Positions 60,969 to 64,000 of a stretch of DNA of 64,000 nt are shown here, piece after piece (the first letter of the stretch is position 1; each line of letters begins with the position of its first letter). The notes under the pieces were generated by a model that was not told where the DNA came from, made no database searches, and saw nothing but the letters and a program-made list of their open reading frames with translations. The DNA is from Sweltsa coloradensis (lineage: Eukaryota > Arthropoda > Insecta > Plecoptera > Chloroperlidae), in assembly GCA_024449915.1 (NCBI GenBank), contig JAMZAV010001274.1:144630-208629 (forward strand). Reading direction: 5' to 3'. The position numbers were made by a program, and so were the translations under genes.

Positions 60969-61290
60969 AAACCTTAGAAATTACCTTGTCATTGCTATAA
61001 GTAGTCACCGAAATGTCACTACCCTTAACCACAGGAAGCAAAACCTTAGAAAACACCTTTTCATTTCTGTTAATCGTCATCGGAGAGTCACTACTCGTAA
61101 CCACAGGACACAAAACCTTAGAAATTACCTTGTCATTGCCGTTAATCGTCACCAAAACGTCACAACCCTTAACTTTCAGGACACAAAAACCTTAGAATTT
61201 ACTTCTTCAATGCTATTAGTCATCATCGAAATGTCACCATCCTTTACCACAGGACACAAAACCTTAGAAATTTCTTCATTATTGCAAACG
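60969..61290 (-). repeat. 72-bp tandem repeats (24-residue units) in the LTR element
   Basis: Five units, spaced 71-74 bp, each with AAAACCTTAGAAA on the plus strand. On the minus strand they read ISKVLCPVVK-SDISVT-N-NDK units, open in most units. One unit has two extra bases, shifting frame. They occupy the place where protease/RT would begin. Confidence 0.75.
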
Positions 61291-61480
61291 GTCAGCACCC
61301 CAGTGCTACTACTTTCCACTACAGGGCGCTCCAACGGTGTAAACGGCACAGAAGATGGTATCTGCTCCCCCCAAACAACAGGTGCTCTTCGACGAGCCTC
61401 GAATGCTAGCTTGACACAGTCCCTCTTAAAATGACCCTGTTCTCGACAATAAAACAAACTACCCTTCTGTCAAAATCACG
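61176..61480 (-). pseudogene. Nucleocapsid zinc knuckle, frame-broken
   Basis: YCREQGHFKRDC holds three ligands of a CCHC knuckle (Cys, His, Cys). The first Cys lies in a neighbouring frame: the T run (A run on the plus strand) near 61450-61454 is one base short for the two parts to be in frame, and stops lie just upstream. This may be a real frameshift mutation, programmed frameshifting or a homopolymer sequencing error. The frame continues as Pro/Val-rich sequence into the 72-bp repeats. Confidence 0.7.
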
Positions 61481-61601
61481 CTGAGGAGATCGTTCGACAA
61501 TACTTTCCTGACCCCTGGGTCCCTGTATCGCACCGTACATAACCCTCGAATCGTTATCTGACAAATTTGCATTTTGACATGTACTATCACTCCCTAGATC
61601 A

Positions 61602-62939
61602 TTAAAATTCTTCCCTTAAATCCTCTGTCCTCCGATCCAACTGAACGACTGGTTCGTTTGAAAGCTCCACTACCAGGTGGTCCATTCCCAAACGAGACAT
61701 TAAAAGATCAAATTCCTCTTTGTTCAATCCCTCCAGCTGCTGTATTATGTCCAACAAATCATCATAATCCGTACACGAAAATTTCACCAACAATTTTTGG
61801 ACCTCCGGCAAAAGACCTTTAAAACACCACTTAGCTCTTTCCTGACCCGTCATCCGTGGATCCACCTTAGCACACTGCCGACCCTTATCAAGAACATAGG
61901 CTGACGCTTTCTCCCCCTTCTTCTGGACCCTTGCAACCATTCGTAACACCCAAGTATTCCAAGTGTCACCCTGTGGCTTAAGATTACTGCCCTGGTATAA
62001 CTGATTATCACCCTGGTACATCTGATTACCACCTTGGTATATCTTATTACCACCCTGATACATCTGAGTACTACCGTGGCCCATCTGACCCACAGGCTGC
62101 TGCCCTGAAACAACCCTCTGCTGCATTGGCATATTAGAGGGAATAGGCACGGGAAAAGATACCGGCTGTATTTGAGGACCTTGTTGATAACCACCTTGTT
62201 GAAATGCCATTGCGGGCCCCATAGCCCCCTGCTGAAATGCGCTAGTTGCCCCCATAGCCCCCTGTTGGAATGCATTAGCGGACCCCACAGCCCCCTGTTG
62301 AAATTGAGGATAAGAGTGAAAGCCCCCTTGCTGTGATTGAGGGTAAGACTGAAAACCACTTTGCTGACTAAAAGTGTTAGATCCTGGGTTCGAACTCAGA
62401 GCCTGCTGGCTGCCAACACCCTCGTGCTGCATTTCTTTCCCCCTCCCACTCTTCACCTCCTTCTTCTCGCTTAACAAAGTAGCCACCATGTGTCGTAACA
62501 CCTCCACCTCCGAGGGTCCAGTCCCTTGTTGTAATTGAGGGTAACTATGAAAACCATTCTGTTGACTAAAAGTGGCGCTCCCTGGACTCGAACAAGGAAC
62601 CTGTTGGTCGACAATACTCTGATGATGAGTATCCTTCCGGTAAACACCCCATATTTCAATAAAATGAGCCTTGAGCGCCGACCACTCTAATTTTGGACGC
62701 TCCCCAACCCCATCAAACGGCTTCCGACTATGTTCCGACGTCTTAGAGAGATACCATTCATACTGACTACCTGTCAAAAACAAAGATAAAAGAAATACCT
62801 TTTTATCATCTGACCAGCCATTCATAGACGCCGCTGCTTCATAATTTTGTATCCAAAGTTCCGCATCATCGACCCCCTCTCGATACTTCTCAGGTGAGCT
62901 CTTTGTACGTAATACCTCCATGCTGAGCTTGCAGTTCAC
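61602..62939 (-). CDS. Gag polyprotein of the LTR element
   Basis: 445 codons. Residues 20-100 match the retrotransposon Gag capsid N-terminal half (DAELWIQNYEAAASMNGWSD, FLLSLFLTGSQYEWY, LKAHFIEIW). Residues 326-420 match the C-terminal half (GEKASAYV, KVDPRMTGQERAKWCFKGLL, LEGL). Between them, about 105-325, is an unusual Q/G/F-rich low-complexity domain of tandem peptides: QSYPQxQQGGFH, AFQQGAMG and QMYQGGN-like units. The first ATG is 196 nt inside the 5' LTR. The zinc knuckle is not in this frame but downstream at 61457. The structural role is known for the family; function of the insert is unknown. Confidence 0.85.
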   Translation of the reverse strand: MNCKLSMEVLRTKSSPEKYREGVDDAELWIQNYEAAASMNGWSDDKKVFLLSLFLTGSQYEWYLSKTSEHSRKPFDGVGERPKLEWSALKAHFIEIWGVYRKDTHHQSIVDQQVPCSSPGSATFSQQNGFHSYPQLQQGTGPSEVEVLRHMVATLLSEKKEVKSGRGKEMQHEGVGSQQALSSNPGSNTFSQQSGFQSYPQSQQGGFHSYPQFQQGAVGSANAFQQGAMGATSAFQQGAMGPAMAFQQGGYQQGPQIQPVSFPVPIPSNMPMQQRVVSGQQPVGQMGHGSTQMYQGGNKIYQGGNQMYQGDNQLYQGSNLKPQGDTWNTWVLRMVARVQKKGEKASAYVLDKGRQCAKVDPRMTGQERAKWCFKGLLPEVQKLLVKFSCTDYDDLLDIIQQLEGLNKEEFDLLMSRLGMDHLVVELSNEPVVQLDRRTEDLREEF

Positions 62940-63112
62940 CGGACACGGTTAGCCTGGCCGCCGAGACGAGAGGCACGCCGGCCGCCACCTACTTGCGCGG
63001 ATCGCGGACTCAGGCGCGCTCCCGCCCGGACACCCACAGAGTATCTATCAACTCCCATCAAAACAACCCACCAACACCCATTTTGTACACAGTACACAAA
63101 AATGCAACTACA

Positions 63113-63134
63113 CACAAATCCGGCGCCATCACCA
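63113..63134 (-). promoter_or_regulatory. Candidate tRNA primer-binding site
   Basis: Directly after the 5' LTR the minus strand reads TGGTGATGGCGCCGGA. The TGG start is complementary to a tRNA CCA end; an alternative TGGCGCC start lies six bases in. The tRNA was not identified. Confidence 0.45.
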
Positions 63135-63951
63135 TGTCACGCATAGCTAGTTAGGCCCTTTGGCTGAGGGTGGTGATCGCCAAATGAGTGTTTAAGTGGG
63201 GGCGTAGCGTAATTCTCTTGAGGCCTAATAGCTAGCACGGACCAGGGATCGTGGGTAGGTGGGTTCATGAGGGGGATGTAGACACAGTAATTAGACGTGG
63301 TTCCACTTAAGAGACCAGCACTGTATTAAAGATGAACATAATGACCCTCCTATTCTGGCCTAGGATCGAACCTATGAGTTCCGTCTGGCAGACCGTGGGT
63401 TCATACCTCTACTGACTCTATGACTAACTAATTGGTTTGCATGGCTTACCGAATGCTTTTTAGTCCCTGGTATGTGTTTAGACTGGCCCCCTCCTACACC
63501 CTGATGTCGAACCCCGGCGATGTCTTCTTTCTTCACCTCTTCCTATGGTTAATCCTTGTTCTGATTCTTCATTCGGTAATCCTCACTAAGAACTCTTCCA
63601 GGACATTGGTGGTTCACGTTGCGATTGATGTTATACTGTCCTGACCTCCTCCGTCAACGGTTGTCGCTAGTCTCTTTCTGTCCTCCACGAACGTCCGCAC
63701 TCTTACGTTCAGTGCACTTAATCAAAGTCCGATTTACTTGCACTATTTAGTTGTGTATTCTTTAGTATTCAGCGTTTTGTCGGTCGATTCCCTTCCTGTA
63801 TTGCGTCTAAATGAGCCTCACCGGAAAGTAACTAGACGTCTTGACCCTTTAATGAACTCACGTCGGTATGTTCTCTGGCGTAAATGACGTCAAGCATGAT
63901 CGTGATCTCCGTGCTAGACACATGGTTAGGGTCCCAACCCAATACATGACA
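63135..63951 (-). repeat. 5' LTR
   Basis: 817 bp, minus-strand ends TGTCATGTATT and GCGTGACA. Paired with 58128-58953. It is the 5' LTR because gag lies just inside it and the polypurine tract lies by the other copy. Confidence 0.92.
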
Positions 63952-64000
63952 TATCTATGCAAAAAGAATCCTCAGGAGATAAGTCCTTCATCAGGAACCG
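63952..64000 (+). repeat. Continuation of the 66-bp tandem array after the LTR element
   Basis: TATCTATGCAAAAAGAATCC...GGAGATAAGTCCTTCATCAGG continues the unit broken at 58127, showing that the LTR element inserted into the array. Confidence 0.75.

Larger units (their letters stand above)
58128..63951 (-). mobile_element. Complete LTR retrotransposon, Gag-only (non-autonomous)
   Basis: 5.8 kb with two near-identical LTRs (817 and 826 bp; roughly two dozen differences by eye, about 97% identity) ending TGTCA...TGACA. Minus-strand order: 5' LTR 63135-63951, candidate primer-binding site, leader, gag 62939-61602, broken zinc knuckle, tandem-repeat region, polypurine tract 58967-58956, 3' LTR 58128-58953. 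No protease, reverse transcriptase, RNase H or integrase motif was recognised. Gag resembles the Ty3/Gypsy type. The flanks are a single interrupted 66-bp repeat; the target duplication is short and unclear (TAT or TATAT/TATCT). Confidence 0.9.

Overview
This is eukaryotic, AT-rich, intron-bearing animal DNA. Gene content (FAM76, OSTM1 and MEAF6 homologues), short exons with GT-AG introns and dense mixed transposons indicate a metazoan. The absence of vertebrate-type repeats and the protein divergence suggest an invertebrate, possibly an echinoderm or other marine deuterostome; the phylum cannot be fixed from the sequence. No bacterial, organellar or CRISPR features were seen.

Three host genes could be assembled exon by exon, with splice sites and phases that close exactly. 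A FAM76 (FAM76A/B) homologue lies on the minus strand: six exons from 36328 down to 10729, 326 codons plus stop, with a ladder of CxxC zinc-binding pairs and a C-terminal coiled coil. An OSTM1 homologue lies on the plus strand: six exons from 36782 to 43152, 288 codons plus stop, a type I membrane protein with signal peptide, Cys-rich N-glycosylated lumenal domain, one transmembrane helix and a short tail. FAM76 and OSTM1 are divergent, with start codons about 450 bp apart, so they probably share a bidirectional promoter. A MEAF6 (EAF6) homologue lies on the minus strand: four exons from 55929 to 52660, 192 codons plus stop. It is a subunit of MYST histone acetyltransferase complexes and has CCAAT and E2F-like sites just upstream.

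Most of the rest is transposable elements and their debris. Layout: 1-10.7 kb, sequence downstream of FAM76 with a retroposon with 13-bp target duplications, hAT-type elements (one nested in another MITE) and degenerate repeats. 10.7-36.3 kb, FAM76, whose introns hold Helitron-like elements, a piggyBac remnant, LINE reverse-transcriptase fragments, hAT elements and a ~970 bp fold-back element. 36.3-43.3 kb, OSTM1, with a LINE fragment in intron 2 and, in intron 5, a tRNA-like SINE followed by a complete hammerhead ribozyme motif. 43.3-52.6 kb, intergenic repeats (hAT, PIF/Harbinger, Helitron-like, SINEs). 52.6-56.1 kb, MEAF6. 56.4-64 kb, 66-bp and ~136-bp tandem arrays interrupted by a complete 5.8-kb LTR retrotransposon on the minus strand that has Gag but no recognisable polymerase genes.

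The most notable items are the hammerhead ribozyme (42353-42396), the Gag-only LTR element whose capsid region is split by a Q/G-rich repeat domain, the Helitron-like family with a recurring CTAG|T 3' end, and the retroposon family of unknown class. All calls are by eye; no database search or alignment was run.
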